NCBI GenBank assembly: GCA_001464955.1
Contig: LNEM01000030.1
Location: forward strand, 310,001 to 374,000
DNA: 64,000 nucleotides
Direction of reading: 5' to 3'
Origin: Rhizobiales bacterium Ga0077537
GTDB lineage: Bacteria > Pseudomonadota > Alphaproteobacteria > Rhizobiales > Hyphomicrobiaceae
Positions 35,592 through 45,386 of the stretch are shown here, one piece after another. The stretch's first letter is position 1; each line of letters starts with the position of its first letter. A program made the position numbers and the translations under genes. A model generated the notes under the pieces. The model had not been told where the DNA came from. It worked only from the letters and a program-made list of their open reading frames with translations, and did not search any database.

Positions 35592-36038
35592 ATGATGCGT
35601 ATCGGTGATGCGGCTCGGCAGTCTGGCGTGTCCGCGAAGGCGATACGGCACTATGAGATGATCGGTCTGCTGCGGCCTGCGCCTCGCAATAGCAACGGCT
35701 ATCGCTCCTACAGCGAGATCGACGTCCATGAACTTCGCTTCATCAAGCGCGCTCGGACACTCGGTTTCCCCATCGAGACCATTCGTGAGTTGCTCTCGCT
35801 GTGGCGCGACCGGTCTCGTCCGAGCCGCAAGGTGCGGGCACTCGCCGAGGGCCATCTCGGCTTTCTCGATGCCCGCATCCAAGCAACCGAGCAAATGGCA
35901 GTCTCGTTGCGCCGATTGATCGAGGCCTGCAGCGGCGATCACCGACCTGATTGCCCAATCCTCGATGATCTCAGCACGGACCAAGGCACAACGGGGACCA
36001 ACCGGCCCGGCAAGAATCGCCGGGGGCCAACGCGATAG
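35592..36038 (+). CDS. cueR: MerR-family copper-responsive regulator (CueR-type)
   Basis: The 148-aa protein has an N-terminal MerR winged helix (MRIGDAARQSGVSAKAIRHY), a long dimerization helix and the Cu(I)-binding loop C113-SGDHRPD-C121, with the spacing of CueR. The absence of a third Cys near residue 80 fits monovalent copper sensors. The C-terminal 20 residues are polar. A second ATG at 35595 may be the true start. It probably controls the palindrome immediately upstream. Confidence 0.87.
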   Translation: MMRIGDAARQSGVSAKAIRHYEMIGLLRPAPRNSNGYRSYSEIDVHELRFIKRARTLGFPIETIRELLSLWRDRSRPSRKVRALAEGHLGFLDARIQATEQMAVSLRRLIEACSGDHRPDCPILDDLSTDQGTTGTNRPGKNRRGPTR

Positions 36039-36146
36039 TGCATCGATGCCGCGCGCGGTTGTTGTAATTCCTCGGCAGACGAGGGTTTCTCTGTATCGCT
36101 CTTGGTCCGCGGACCCACTACTGTCGACGACGCCCCGTGCCACGCC

Positions 36147-36674
36147 CTACATCATGCAGCCCATACCCGTAAGGAGCAGATCTGCCTTCTTCTTCTGCTC
36201 CTCGCTGAGCGCGGTATAGAGCGCAGACAGGGCCGACTTGATCTCGCTGAGGGCTGCGTGCCGACTCGTCATTGCGGAAAGATGCGCGTCGAGCCGCTCG
36301 ACCGGTGTCTTGCCGTGCAGCGCCATCATGCTTTGCCGCATACCCTGCATGCTCGCGAAGTTCTTCTTAAGCGCTGCCGCATAGGCGTCCCACGCAGCTT
36401 GCTGGGCAGGCGTGATCGCGAGCTCGGCTTTGAGGAACGCGATGCGGCCCTCACCGAAGGCTGGCATCTCCGTGCTCCCTGGCATCATGCCCATCATCGG
36501 GCAATCCCCCATGCCCATCGTGCCTCGTTCGGGCATCCCCATCATACGGCCGCCACCCATCTCGCTGCCCGGCCCCATCGGACCCTTCGGCGGTTGTTGC
36601 GCAATACCCGCGCCAGCCCCGAGAGCCAGAACCGCCGCGAAGATCGATACAGACAATATCGTTGTGCGTCTCAT
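36147..36674 (-). CDS. Spy/CpxP-like periplasmic protein (LTxxQ family)
   Basis: This 175-aa precursor starts MRRTTILSVSIFAAVLALGA (signal sequence). A Met/Gly-rich N-terminal segment (GGGRMMGMPERGTMGMGDCP, MMGMMPG) could bind Cu(I), followed by helices with LTxxQ-like motifs (AELAITPAQQAAWDAYAAAL, TALSEEQKKKADLLL). The protein ends with GMGCMM. Such proteins act as periplasmic chaperones and metal buffers. Operator site 5 lies 97 bp upstream; a longer start at 36728 is unlikely. Confidence 0.85.
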   Translation of the reverse strand: MRRTTILSVSIFAAVLALGAGAGIAQQPPKGPMGPGSEMGGGRMMGMPERGTMGMGDCPMMGMMPGSTEMPAFGEGRIAFLKAELAITPAQQAAWDAYAAALKKNFASMQGMRQSMMALHGKTPVERLDAHLSAMTSRHAALSEIKSALSALYTALSEEQKKKADLLLTGMGCMM

Positions 36675-37017
36675 GATGATCTCGCTCCTTGCATTCGTTG
36701 AACTCTGCGTCCGCGCCATCACTGACACCGGCCGCGCTTAGAATACTGCGCCTCCTGAGGTACCGCCGCATTGCAGGACTGTTACGAATTGTTGCAGGAG
36801 CCTCTGGCGTGCGCGACCCGGCGACGCGGAAGTCTCGCCCACTATGCTAGACCGGTGCACGGTCCTTCCGTTCGGCCGGCATTCCTTACGGGCCCTAGAG
36901 CCTGCTGTCTCTGTCACCCGAAAAAGCGCTGCTTGGCCAATACTTTCATACTTTCGCGTTATCGCCCCCTGCCCTGCTTGCGCTAGGCTCGATCGAACAC
37001 CTTTACGCTGGAGCCCT
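36675..37017. other. Divergent region between the Spy-like gene and kinase 2
   Basis: This 343-bp region contains operator site 5 near the left end. No response-regulator gene precedes the kinase, as would be usual, and no convincing coding sequence was found. Confidence 0.4.
36771..36797 (+). promoter_or_regulatory. Tripartite copper operator, site 5
   Basis: It reads TTGCAG-GACTG-TTACGAATTG-TTGCAG, matching site 2 except at two central positions and 97 bp upstream of the leftward Spy-like gene. All three hexamers are intact. Confidence 0.75.
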
Positions 37018-37149
37018 ATGAGCACGAACACGTTTGAGCCGCCCTCCCACGGCCCCCAGCAGGGGCCCGCTTTCGTGCGCCTTGCTGGCGCACTGTCCGA
37101 TCCACCTGCGAGCCGATCGCCCACAGCGACCGGGAGCGCCTCATGCTGA
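37018..37149 (+). CDS. Short ORF overlapping the start of sensor kinase 2
   Basis: A 43-aa ORF (MSTNTFEPPSHGPQQGPAFV, ending TATGSASC) has GGAG upstream and overlaps the kinase ATG by 7 bp, which could couple translation. It has no domain. It may be a leader peptide or the eroded remains of a response-regulator gene lost from this position. Confidence 0.3.
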   Translation: MSTNTFEPPSHGPQQGPAFVRLAGALSDPPASRSPTATGSASC

Positions 37150-38468
37150 CCCGCCGATCGTTCGACACTCTCGCCACCAGGTCTGTGTTGGTCTCGCTCA
37201 TCGGCATCACGCTGGTGCATGTGCTCAGCCTATGGTCCTACGAGCACACACTCGATCGCGAGCTGACACTGGCGCACGAGACGAGGCTCGCCGAGCGCAT
37301 CGTCACCATCAAGCGCGGTGTCATGCTGGTGTCTGCCGACCGCCGAGAGACTGTCGCACACGATCTCTCTGGCGGACCGATTGAGGCGCATTGGAGCAAA
37401 GCGCGCGGCGCAGCGCCGGGCGGTCCTGGCATCGAGCGTTGGCAGGGGCTCGCAGGCCAAGTTGCCGCGCTCGCTCCCGATCTCACCACCACCGATATTG
37501 TCGTCGGCACAAGCTCCGGCAGCGACCCCCACATTGCAATGGTTTCGTTGCGCCTACCGGACGACAGCTGGATCAATGTCAGCTTATTTGCCGCGACACG
37601 ACCACCTGCCTCGGGCCACGGCACGCTGGTCTCCACCAGCCTGATGGCTTTCGGCGTGATCCTTCTGTCCATTCTCATCGCCCGCTGGCTGACGCACCCC
37701 ATCCGCGCCGTCGCCAAGGCTGCCAGCGCACTTTCACCAGACGGACCCATCTCCACAGTACCCGAGCAAGGGCCGCGCGAAGTCCGAGATCTCGCGGTCG
37801 CATTCAATGAGATGCAGGCGCGAATCCGGGAACTCGTGACGAGGAGAACTCAATCGCTCGCAGCCGTATCTCATGACCTGCGCACACCTCTGACCCGCCT
37901 CAAACTGCGGATCGAGGATCTCGCAGAGCCCGTCATCCAAGATGCCATGTCTGCCGATATCGACGAAATGGAGCAGATGATCGAGGCCACCCTGTCTTAC
38001 CTCAAGGGCGAGGAGACCTCAGAACCGCTTCGTCGCCTCGACCTCGGTGCGTTACTCGGAACCATCATCGATCACGTCAAAGACGCCGGTCACAACGCCG
38101 AAATCAAGGTCGGCCAGCCTGTCGTCGTGGAAGGAAGACTGGTCGGACTGCGGCGAGCCTTCTCCAATCTCGTTGGCAATGCGCTCCGCTTCGGGACCCA
38201 TGTCTCGGTCGCAGCCATGGTGACAGGTGATTCGATTCAGGTCACCATTGATGACGACGGGCCAGGCATTCCGGACGATCAACTGAGCGCTGTGCTCGAG
38301 CCCTTCGTGCGCCTTGAGCACTCCCGCAATCGTGAGACAGGCGGCGTTGGCCTGGGCCTCACGATCGCAAAGAACAACATCGAAGCTCACGGCGGCACCC
38401 TAACGCTTTCGAACAGGGCGGAAGGTGGGCTCCGCGTCTCCGTGACGCTACCAGGGAACGTGCGCTGA
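37143..38468 (+). CDS. Sensor histidine kinase (second copy, unpaired)
   Basis: The 441-aa kinase has TM1 (~14-32), a periplasmic domain, TM2 (~163-182) and HAMP. HisKA has H244 (AAVSHDLRTPLTR), and HATPase has NLVGNALRFG, DDDGPGIPDDQL and VGLGLTI. The sensor segment ETRLAERIVTIKRGVM, and AHDLSGGPIEAHWSK in particular, mirrors the kinase at 20421. It lacks an adjacent regulator; the regulator at 24582 is the best candidate partner. Operator site 6 overlaps its last codon region. Confidence 0.87.
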   Translation: MLTRRSFDTLATRSVLVSLIGITLVHVLSLWSYEHTLDRELTLAHETRLAERIVTIKRGVMLVSADRRETVAHDLSGGPIEAHWSKARGAAPGGPGIERWQGLAGQVAALAPDLTTTDIVVGTSSGSDPHIAMVSLRLPDDSWINVSLFAATRPPASGHGTLVSTSLMAFGVILLSILIARWLTHPIRAVAKAASALSPDGPISTVPEQGPREVRDLAVAFNEMQARIRELVTRRTQSLAAVSHDLRTPLTRLKLRIEDLAEPVIQDAMSADIDEMEQMIEATLSYLKGEETSEPLRRLDLGALLGTIIDHVKDAGHNAEIKVGQPVVVEGRLVGLRRAFSNLVGNALRFGTHVSVAAMVTGDSIQVTIDDDGPGIPDDQLSAVLEPFVRLEHSRNRETGGVGLGLTIAKNNIEAHGGTLTLSNRAEGGLRVSVTLPGNVR

Positions 38469-38491
38469 AATAATTTGTAACACGGCTGCAA
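38465..38491 (-). promoter_or_regulatory. Tripartite copper operator, site 6
   Basis: Read on the minus strand: TTGCAG-CCGTG-TTACAAATTA-TTTCAG. It lies 67 bp before the start of the RND adaptor gene and begins at the stop codon of kinase 2. Confidence 0.72.
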
Positions 38492-38557
38492 CACAGCACA
38501 CGCAGAGGGCAGGTATCGTTGGAGGACGTGGCAAACACACTCACACGAGGGGCTCTC

Positions 38558-40276
38558 ATGCGATCTCAGATCGCTCGATCGATTGCGGTCAAATTTCTGC
38601 TAGCAACTTTGCTGGTAGTGGCACCCTCATCAGTCCTCAGAGCACATGAAGGCCACGATCACGGCGCGCCGCCCCCGCCAGTGTCCTCAACAATCGCACC
38701 GCGCATCGACGCGTCGTCGGCGGACTTTGAGTTGGTTGCGATCGCGCGCGGCACTCAAATGACAATTTATCTTGATACGTTCAAAGGGAACGTACCCATT
38801 GCAAACGCCGATATAGAGGTCGACGCACCGGGTGGCGTGTTGAAAGGGACGGCCACTCAGGACGAGGGCGTCTATACTGTTGTCGCACCGTTTCTCGCTA
38901 TCCCTGGCTCCTATGACCTCGCCATCACTGTTAGCAGCGCCGGGATGGTCGACGTGCTGACAGCGACATTCAAGGTACCCGATCCCAACGGCGGCCCGCC
39001 AATGCCATCCGGGTCCGCGACAAGCTGGATCATGAACACGGCCTTGGCAGAAGATCTGAAACAACGCGTCGCGGGATCTGATATGTCACTTCTCGCGGCC
39101 GGCGCCATCGGCTTCATCATCGGTGCCGCGTTGATCCTGGTGGTGCGTCGTCGACGCGGGGGCATGGCTTTAGTGCTTCTTCCTGCGGCCTTGGCTGTCA
39201 TGCTGGCCGACCCCGCGCTGGCAGGCGGGGCACTCGGTTCGCCCGCGCCCATCCTCGCGCCATCGGCGTCAGCTGTTGTCTCCCGTGACGTCTCTCAGCG
39301 TTTTGCGGATGGAACTCTGTTTGTTCCGAAGCCAACTCAGCGCATTCTGGGGCTGCGAACGCTCTTCACCGAAGCGATGGCCCATCGACGGTCCATAGAA
39401 CTGCCGGGACGCGTCGTGCCCGATCCCAACGCCAGCGGCCTCGTGCAAGCCTCCGGCGGAGGACGGCTGGCGCCGCCACCAGGCGGTTTCAAGCCGCTCG
39501 GCACAGCGATCAAGGCCGGCGATATTCTGGCATTCGTACAACCGCCATTGCCGACCGCCGATGCAACGTCACAGCAGCAAGAAGCTCGATTACTCGATCA
39601 GCAAATCTCACTCGTGACGCGCAAGGTCGAACGCTTCAAGCTGATCGAGCGCGTGATCGCACGCAGTCAGCTCGAGGATGCGGAACTGGAGCTGAAAGGG
39701 CTGAACGAGCGCCGCGCCAATCTGGCTCGCGCCAATCGGGAGCCCGAACCTCTGACCGCTCCGGTCAATGGCGTTATTGCGGCTGCAAACGCGGTCGCGG
39801 GTCAGGTTGTCGAACCAAACACCATTGTCTTCCAAATTGTCGATCCTGGCCGCCTCTGGATCGAAGCGCTGACCTTTGAGCCGCAAGCGACGACGGGCCG
39901 AGCGCAAGGCGTGCTCGTCGGCGGTCGCACGCTCGACCTCAGCTATCTCGGCACGGGCCTTGCCGATCGCAATCAGGCCGTGCCGGTTCATTTCTCGGTC
40001 AAAGGCGATACGTCTGGACTACGTGCCGGGCAGTTCGTGACCGTGCTGGCCGCCACGCAGGAGGAGCGGCGAGGCATTGCATTGCCGCGCGAAGCGGTTC
40101 TGCGCGGCAGCAACGGGCAAAGCATCGTCTACGAGCATACCAATGCCGAGCGGTTTGTGGTTCGCGAGGTTCGCGTCGAACCGCTCGACGGGGCGCGCGT
40201 GCTCGTGATTTCGGGCGTCGATCCAGGCAAACGCATCGTCACGCAAGGTGCCGAGCTTCTCAACCAGATCCGTTGA
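38558..40276 (+). CDS. RND efflux periplasmic adaptor with extra N-terminal domain
   Basis: This is a 572-aa protein. After a signal sequence it has a His-rich stretch (HEGHDHGAPPPP), a ~110-residue beta-rich domain (ELVAIARGTQMTIYLDTFKG, VYTVVAPFLAIPGSYDLAIT), two hydrophobic segments (~185-205 and ~213-235) and then a HlyD/CusB-like adaptor (barrel-sandwich PEPLTAPVNGVIAAANAVAG, VFQIVDPGRLWIEAL, VPVHFSVKGDTSGLRAGQFV). The N-terminal domain plus internal membrane segments is unusual for an adaptor of about 400 aa. The chosen start follows the operator; a longer form starts at 38519. It is followed by its permease 12 bp on. Confidence 0.85.
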   Translation: MRSQIARSIAVKFLLATLLVVAPSSVLRAHEGHDHGAPPPPVSSTIAPRIDASSADFELVAIARGTQMTIYLDTFKGNVPIANADIEVDAPGGVLKGTATQDEGVYTVVAPFLAIPGSYDLAITVSSAGMVDVLTATFKVPDPNGGPPMPSGSATSWIMNTALAEDLKQRVAGSDMSLLAAGAIGFIIGAALILVVRRRRGGMALVLLPAALAVMLADPALAGGALGSPAPILAPSASAVVSRDVSQRFADGTLFVPKPTQRILGLRTLFTEAMAHRRSIELPGRVVPDPNASGLVQASGGGRLAPPPGGFKPLGTAIKAGDILAFVQPPLPTADATSQQQEARLLDQQISLVTRKVERFKLIERVIARSQLEDAELELKGLNERRANLARANREPEPLTAPVNGVIAAANAVAGQVVEPNTIVFQIVDPGRLWIEALTFEPQATTGRAQGVLVGGRTLDLSYLGTGLADRNQAVPVHFSVKGDTSGLRAGQFVTVLAATQEERRGIALPREAVLRGSNGQSIVYEHTNAERFVVREVRVEPLDGARVLVISGVDPGKRIVTQGAELLNQIR

Positions 40277-40288
40277 GGAGGCAGACCG

Positions 40289-43200
40289 ATGTTCACTTTC
40301 CTTGTCACCCAATCCCTGCGCAGCCGGCTACTTGTGCTCGCAATCGCAGCGATCATGGTGCTGTACGGCGCCGTCGTCACGACGCGCCTGCCGGTCGATG
40401 TTTTCCCCGATCTGAATAAGCCGACGGTCACCATCATGACCGAGGCTGAAGGATTAGCCCCCGCTGAGGTCGAGCAGCTCGTCTCGTTCCCGATCGAGAC
40501 ACAGATGAACGGCTTGCCGGGCGTGTCGCGCGTGCGTTCCGTTTCGGGCGTTGGCCTTTCGATCATCTATGTCGAGTTCGATTGGGCGACCGACATCTTC
40601 CGCAACCGCCAGCAGATCGCTGAACGGCTGGCCCTCGTGCGCGATCAGTTGCCGGCGAATGTGACCCCGCAGATGGGTCCAATCAATTCGATCATGGGCC
40701 AGATCCTGCTGTTCGCGATCACGTCCGAGTCGGCGGACGCAATGGAGGTCCGCGAGCTTGCGGATTTCGTTATTAGGCCCCGGTTGCTCACCATTCCCGG
40801 TGTTGCCCAGGTCATCCCGATCGGCGGCGAAGTGCGGCAATATCGCGTCGCGCCAAACCCGTCGGCCATGCGTGCCCTAGGAGTGACGCTGGAAAGCCTC
40901 GAAAGGGCGCTGCAGCGGTTCGGCACCAACACCGGCGGTGGCTTCGCCGACCAGTACAGCCGCGAGTTCCTTATTCGAAACATCGGGCGGACGCTAAACC
41001 TCGAAGACCTGAAGGGCGTCTCGATCCCCTCAGCCGGCGGCAAGTCGGTGTTTTTGCATCAGATTGCGGAGGTGAGCTTCGGCGCCCGCCTAAAGCGCGG
41101 CGAGGCTGGCTATATGGGCCGCCCCGCCGTGATCATCTCTGTCGAGAAGCAGCCGGCCATCGACACGATCAAACTGACCGCAGAGGTCGAGCGCGCCATT
41201 TCCGAACTGGCCAAAACTCTGCCGGCTGGCATCAAGGCTGACCAGATCGTGTTTCGGCAAGCGAACTTCATCCAAACGTCGATCCACAATGTCGAGAAGG
41301 TACTACTTGAAGCCGTCGCCGTTGTTGCCGTCATTCTGTTCCTGTTCTTGCTCAACATTCGCACAACCCTCATTTCGTTAACGGCGATCCCCGTTTCGAT
41401 CCTGACGACAGCGATCATCTTTTACGCGCTCGGCTTGTCGATTAACACCATGACACTGGGCGGCCTCGCCATCGCTATTGGTGAGCTGGTCGATGATGCC
41501 GTGGTCGACGTCGAGAACATTTTCCGGCGCCTGCGCGAGAATCGCGAGCAGGGCAATCCACGTTCGGTCTTCGACGTCGTTGTCTCGGCGAGCCAGGAAG
41601 TCCGCTCCGGCATCGTCTATGCGACGCTGATCATCATCCTTGTCTTCGTGCCGCTGTTCGCGCTGACAGGCATCGAAGGCCGACTGTTCGCGCCACTCGG
41701 CCAAGCCTACATCATCTCGATCCTCGCCAGTCTCATTGTCTCCATCACGCTGACCCCGGTCATGGCGTTCTACCTGCTGCCAAGCTTGAAGCGGCTGGAC
41801 GAGCATGAAGGCTGGTTGGTGCGAACCCTGAAACACGGCAACCGCGCCTTGCTCGGCATCGTCTTTGCCCATCCCCGCATGCTTATGAGCACCGTGATTG
41901 TCGGCGTGGTCGTCGCAATCACCGCAGCTGTGGCGCTGCCGCGATCGTTCCTGCCGCCGTTCAACGAGGGTACGCTGACCGTCAACATGCTGTTTCAGCC
42001 AGGCATCTCGCTGGCTGAGAGCCACCGGGTGGGATTGATCGCGGAGCGCCTGATCCTTCAGGTGCCCGAGGTCAAGACCGTCGCCCGCCGCACCGGCCGC
42101 GCTGAACTCGACGAACATGCCGAAGGCGTCCACTCATCTGAGATCGAAATCGATCTCAAGTCAGACGGGCGTTCCAAGAGCGACATCGTCGCCGACATCC
42201 GCAGCCGCATCTCGGTGCTTCCGGCATCAACCAACATTGGCCAGCCGATTTCGCACCGGCTCGACCACATGCTGTCGGGGGTTCGTGCGCAGATCGCCCT
42301 GAAGATCTTCGGCGAGGACCTCGATACTCTGCGCGGCGTAGCCGAGGACATGCGGGTGAAGCTCGGGGGGATACCGGGACTCGTCGACCTGCAGGTCGAG
42401 AAGCAGGTGCGCATCCCGCAGCTCGAGATCACCGTCGATTACCGCAAAGCTTCTCTTTATGGCGTTCAGCCAGCGCAGATTACTGAGGAACTCGAGCGGC
42501 TTTCCAATGGCCGCCTTGTCTCCCGTCTCGTCGACGGCAACCGTCGCTTCGATCTGGTCGTTCGGCTTGCCGACCGCGTGCGGACCACGCAAGGTCTTGG
42601 CGATCTGCTTATCGAAACGCCGTCCGGCTGGGTGCCGCTGCGGCAGGTTGCGGAGGTGAAGGAGACCGACGGGCCAAATCAGATCCTGCGCGAGAACGCG
42701 AAACGGCGCATTGTTGTCCTCGCCAACTCCGATGGCGCACGCGACATGGCCGCGATCATCGCCGACATACGCCGCGAGGTCGGCGCGGCGAAACTGCCGA
42801 CCGGGTTCTTCACCAGCCTGGAGGGTACGTTCCAGGCCCAGGAGGAATCGATGCGCACCATCGGCCTGCTGTCGCTGATCTCGCTGGCGATGGTGTTCGC
42901 CATTCTCTACAGCCGATATCGCTCGATGGTTCTTGCCCTCATCATCATGGGAAGCGTGCCGCTGGCCCTCATCGGTTCGGTCGTCGCGCTGTGGTGGGCG
43001 GGCCAGCCGCTGTCGGTCGCCAGCATGATCGGGTTCATCACCTTAACCGGCATCGCAACCCGCAACGGTATCCTCAAGATCAGCCACTACATCAACTTGG
43101 CGATTCACGAACGCTTGCCGTTCGGACCCGAACTGGTCGTCCGCGGCAGCCTGGAGCGGATGACGCCGGTGCTCATGACGGCGCTATCGGCCGGCGTAGC

Positions 43201-43435
43201 GCTCGTACCGCTGATGATTGACGCGACCGCACCTGGCAAAGAAATCCTCAATCCGGTCGCAATCACCATCTTCGGGGGGCTGATCAGCGCCACGCTGCTC
43301 GATGCGGCACTCACGCCCGTACTCTTCCTCCGCTATGGCCGAAACTCGCTTGAGCGCCTCGTCGCGCAAGCCCGCGAGCAGGCGGAGAAAGAGCCCCAGC
43401 CGGTCGCACTCGCGCGTCCAGTGGAAACCTACTGA
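40289..43435 (+). CDS. RND heavy-metal efflux permease (CzcA/CusA family), pump 1
   Basis: The 1048-aa protein is full length for HME-RND permeases, with about 12 TM helices and two large periplasmic loops. Family features include [40 protein letters not shown] (TM4 proton-relay Asp pair), [20 protein letters not shown] and [17 protein letters not shown]. The TM4 motif differs from the CusA-type IDAAIVMIEN in pump 2, so the metal specificity may differ. It works with the adaptor upstream and an outer-membrane factor, perhaps the one at 15750. Confidence 0.9.
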   Translation: MFTFLVTQSLRSRLLVLAIAAIMVLYGAVVTTRLPVDVFPDLNKPTVTIMTEAEGLAPAEVEQLVSFPIETQMNGLPGVSRVRSVSGVGLSIIYVEFDWATDIFRNRQQIAERLALVRDQLPANVTPQMGPINSIMGQILLFAITSESADAMEVRELADFVIRPRLLTIPGVAQVIPIGGEVRQYRVAPNPSAMRALGVTLESLERALQRFGTNTGGGFADQYSREFLIRNIGRTLNLEDLKGVSIPSAGGKSVFLHQIAEVSFGARLKRGEAGYMGRPAVIISVEKQPAIDTIKLTAEVERAISELAKTLPAGIKADQIVFRQANFIQTSIHNVEKVLLEAVAVVAVILFLFLLNIRTTLISLTAIPVSILTTAIIFYALGLSINTMTLGGLAIAIGELVDDAVVDVENIFRRLRENREQGNPRSVFDVVVSASQEVRSGIVYATLIIILVFVPLFALTGIEGRLFAPLGQAYIISILASLIVSITLTPVMAFYLLPSLKRLDEHEGWLVRTLKHGNRALLGIVFAHPRMLMSTVIVGVVVAITAAVALPRSFLPPFNEGTLTVNMLFQPGISLAESHRVGLIAERLILQVPEVKTVARRTGRAELDEHAEGVHSSEIEIDLKSDGRSKSDIVADIRSRISVLPASTNIGQPISHRLDHMLSGVRAQIALKIFGEDLDTLRGVAEDMRVKLGGIPGLVDLQVEKQVRIPQLEITVDYRKASLYGVQPAQITEELERLSNGRLVSRLVDGNRRFDLVVRLADRVRTTQGLGDLLIETPSGWVPLRQVAEVKETDGPNQILRENAKRRIVVLANSDGARDMAAIIADIRREVGAAKLPTGFFTSLEGTFQAQEESMRTIGLLSLISLAMVFAILYSRYRSMVLALIIMGSVPLALIGSVVALWWAGQPLSVASMIGFITLTGIATRNGILKISHYINLAIHERLPFGPELVVRGSLERMTPVLMTALSAGVALVPLMIDATAPGKEILNPVAITIFGGLISATLLDAALTPVLFLRYGRNSLERLVAQAREQAEKEPQPVALARPVETY

Positions 43436-43458
43436 CATCAATTCGAAAGGAGACAACC

Positions 43459-43839
43459 ATGAGCGTCCATCGCCTGCTGACTGCCCTCACTCTTGTTATC
43501 GCTGTCGGCCTTGCGGCCCCTGCACTCGCGCACGAAGCCGCCAAGGGTCGCAACGGCGGCCTCCGGGTCGATGCAGGAAAGTATCATGCCGAGCTCGTCG
43601 TCGACGGCAGCACATCCGTCGCCGTGTATCTCAGTGATGTCGACGACAAGCCGATTGCCGCAACCGGGTTCGCGGCCAACGCCATCCTGGTGGTAGACGG
43701 CAAATCGCAGAGGTTTCCGCTCGCACCTGCTGACGGGAGCAAGCTCGTTGGTACCGCACCGGTCCCGGTGAAGGCAGGCGTCAAAGGTGCGGTGCAGCTC
43801 ACCGCTCCTGATGGCACAACCGCACAAGCGAAATTCTAA
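43459..43839 (+). CDS. Small periplasmic protein downstream of RND pump 1
   Basis: This 126-aa precursor has a signal peptide (MSVHRLLTALTLVIAVGLAA, cleavage near ALA) and a mature beta-rich domain with HEAAKGRNGGLRVDAGKYH, VDGSTSVAVYLSDVDDKPIA and PLAPADGSKLVGTAP. It has AAGGAGA upstream. No family was recognised with certainty; similar proteins accompany RND metal pumps and may bind metal through the N-terminal His. Confidence 0.72.
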   Translation: MSVHRLLTALTLVIAVGLAAPALAHEAAKGRNGGLRVDAGKYHAELVVDGSTSVAVYLSDVDDKPIAATGFAANAILVVDGKSQRFPLAPADGSKLVGTAPVPVKAGVKGAVQLTAPDGTTAQAKF

Positions 43840-43876
43840 TCCAGAAAAACAAGAAACAAGCAGGAGCACCTTTGTC

Positions 43877-45346
43877 ATGAGCACCTCCCATCTTGCCCTT
43901 TCGCGGCGCACCTTCCTGACCTCCACAGCCGTACTAGGCGGAAGCGTCCTGGCCGGCGCATCCTGGCGGACGGCCTTTGCCGCCCAACCACTCCTCAGGG
44001 TCGAGACACGCACGCTGGAGGTCAACAAGAAGCCCGCGAAGGTCTATGCCATCCTCGGCGCCAACGGTCGCCATGGGATCGTGGCCCGCGAAGGCGACAG
44101 GTTTGCCGGAACGGTGCTCAACGCCTCTGACGAACCGCTGCAGTTGCACTGGCACGGACAGATGTTCGCACCGTTCGAACAGGATCGCGCGCGCCCGGGT
44201 GGCGGGTCACTTCCCGTCGGTCAAGCAGATACGCACGACTTCCTGCTGACCCCCGGTACGCATTGGATGCACTCGCACTCCCTTTCCGAGCAGCAGCTTC
44301 TTGCCGCCCCGATGATCGCGCGCGAGCGTGATGCCGGCGATGTGCAAGATGTGGTGATCATGCTCCATGATTTCGCGTTTCGCAGCCCCCAGGAACTTCT
44401 CGCCGAACTCGGCGGCTCCACTGCGCATGGCGGGCATGACAATTCTTCTGCCGAAAGCCGCCCGATGCCCGCACCCGGACCCGGGGGGATGCAGCACGGG
44501 CCCGGCATGATGCACGGCATGTCCGGGCACTCCATGCGCACGCCGCACGCCAATGATGTCCGCTACGATGCCTATCTCGCCAATGACCGCACGCTAGATG
44601 ACCCTGACGTGGTCACCGTCGAAAAAGGCGGACGCGTGCGGTTGCGCATCATCAACGGGGGCACCGCAACCGCATTCTTTGTTTCGACGCCAGGCCTCAC
44701 TTCACGCTGCATCGCCGTCGACGGCGCACCGTGCCAGTCGCTAGCCGCCACCCGCTACCCGATGGCCCAAGGGCAGCGCATCGATCTCCTAGTCGAGATC
44801 CCGCGAGACGGCGGCACCTTTCCGATCTTGGCGCAGGTCGAGGGTGCTATGGCGCAGACCGGGATCATTCTGACGACCGCTGGTGCCGCGGTGAGCAAAA
44901 TCCCAAACCTTGCAGCGAAAGAGGAGACGCTCCTCGATCTCGCCTTCGAGAGCCAGCTGGCGGCCAAGACGCCCTTATCGGCCAGAAAGCCTGATCGAAG
45001 CCTTATGATGATGCTCGGCGAGGAGCCAGGCTACCGCTGGACCATCAACGGTCGCATTCATGGTGAGCATACGCCCGTCGAAGCCAAACAAGGTGAGCGG
45101 ATCGAAATCACCTTCATGAATCCGACCAGCATGATGCATCCCATGCATTTGCACGGACATCACTTCCAGGTAGTCGGTATCGGCGGCCGTCGCTTCGCGG
45201 GTCCTGTGCGCGATACGGTCATCGTACCCACGCACACTCCCGTCACCATCGCCTTCGACGCCAAGCTGAAGGGCGCCTGGTTCATGCACTGCCACCACCT
45301 CTATCACATGGCAACCGGCATGATGACCGAGGTGAAAATCAGTTAG
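43877..45346 (+). CDS. Multicopper oxidase, CopA-type, Tat-exported (second copy)
   Basis: This 489-aa protein has a Tat signal (SRRTFLTSTAVLGG), HWHG 91-94, HWMHSHS with His129/132/134, HPMHLHGHH 421-429 and HCHHLYHMATGMM from 471. That last block is a complete type 1 copper site with Cys, His and Met. A His/Met-rich insert (MQHGPGMMHGMSGHSMRTPH) near residue 215 could bind copper. It differs from the oxidase at 17292 in length and insert, so the two are not recent duplicates. A GC-rich hairpin follows the stop. Confidence 0.9.
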   Translation: MSTSHLALSRRTFLTSTAVLGGSVLAGASWRTAFAAQPLLRVETRTLEVNKKPAKVYAILGANGRHGIVAREGDRFAGTVLNASDEPLQLHWHGQMFAPFEQDRARPGGGSLPVGQADTHDFLLTPGTHWMHSHSLSEQQLLAAPMIARERDAGDVQDVVIMLHDFAFRSPQELLAELGGSTAHGGHDNSSAESRPMPAPGPGGMQHGPGMMHGMSGHSMRTPHANDVRYDAYLANDRTLDDPDVVTVEKGGRVRLRIINGGTATAFFVSTPGLTSRCIAVDGAPCQSLAATRYPMAQGQRIDLLVEIPRDGGTFPILAQVEGAMAQTGIILTTAGAAVSKIPNLAAKEETLLDLAFESQLAAKTPLSARKPDRSLMMMLGEEPGYRWTINGRIHGEHTPVEAKQGERIEITFMNPTSMMHPMHLHGHHFQVVGIGGRRFAGPVRDTVIVPTHTPVTIAFDAKLKGAWFMHCHHLYHMATGMMTEVKIS

Positions 45347-45354
45347 TAGCGTTT

Positions 45355-45386
45355 GCGAGCGCGCCATTCACCGAAGGCGCGCTCGC
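45355..45386 (+). terminator. Terminator-like hairpin after the second multicopper oxidase
   Basis: GCGAGCGCGCC and GGCGCGCTCGC form an 11-bp perfect stem with a 10-nt loop, followed by a T/C-rich stretch. It is well placed to end the 38558-45346 operon. Confidence 0.6.
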
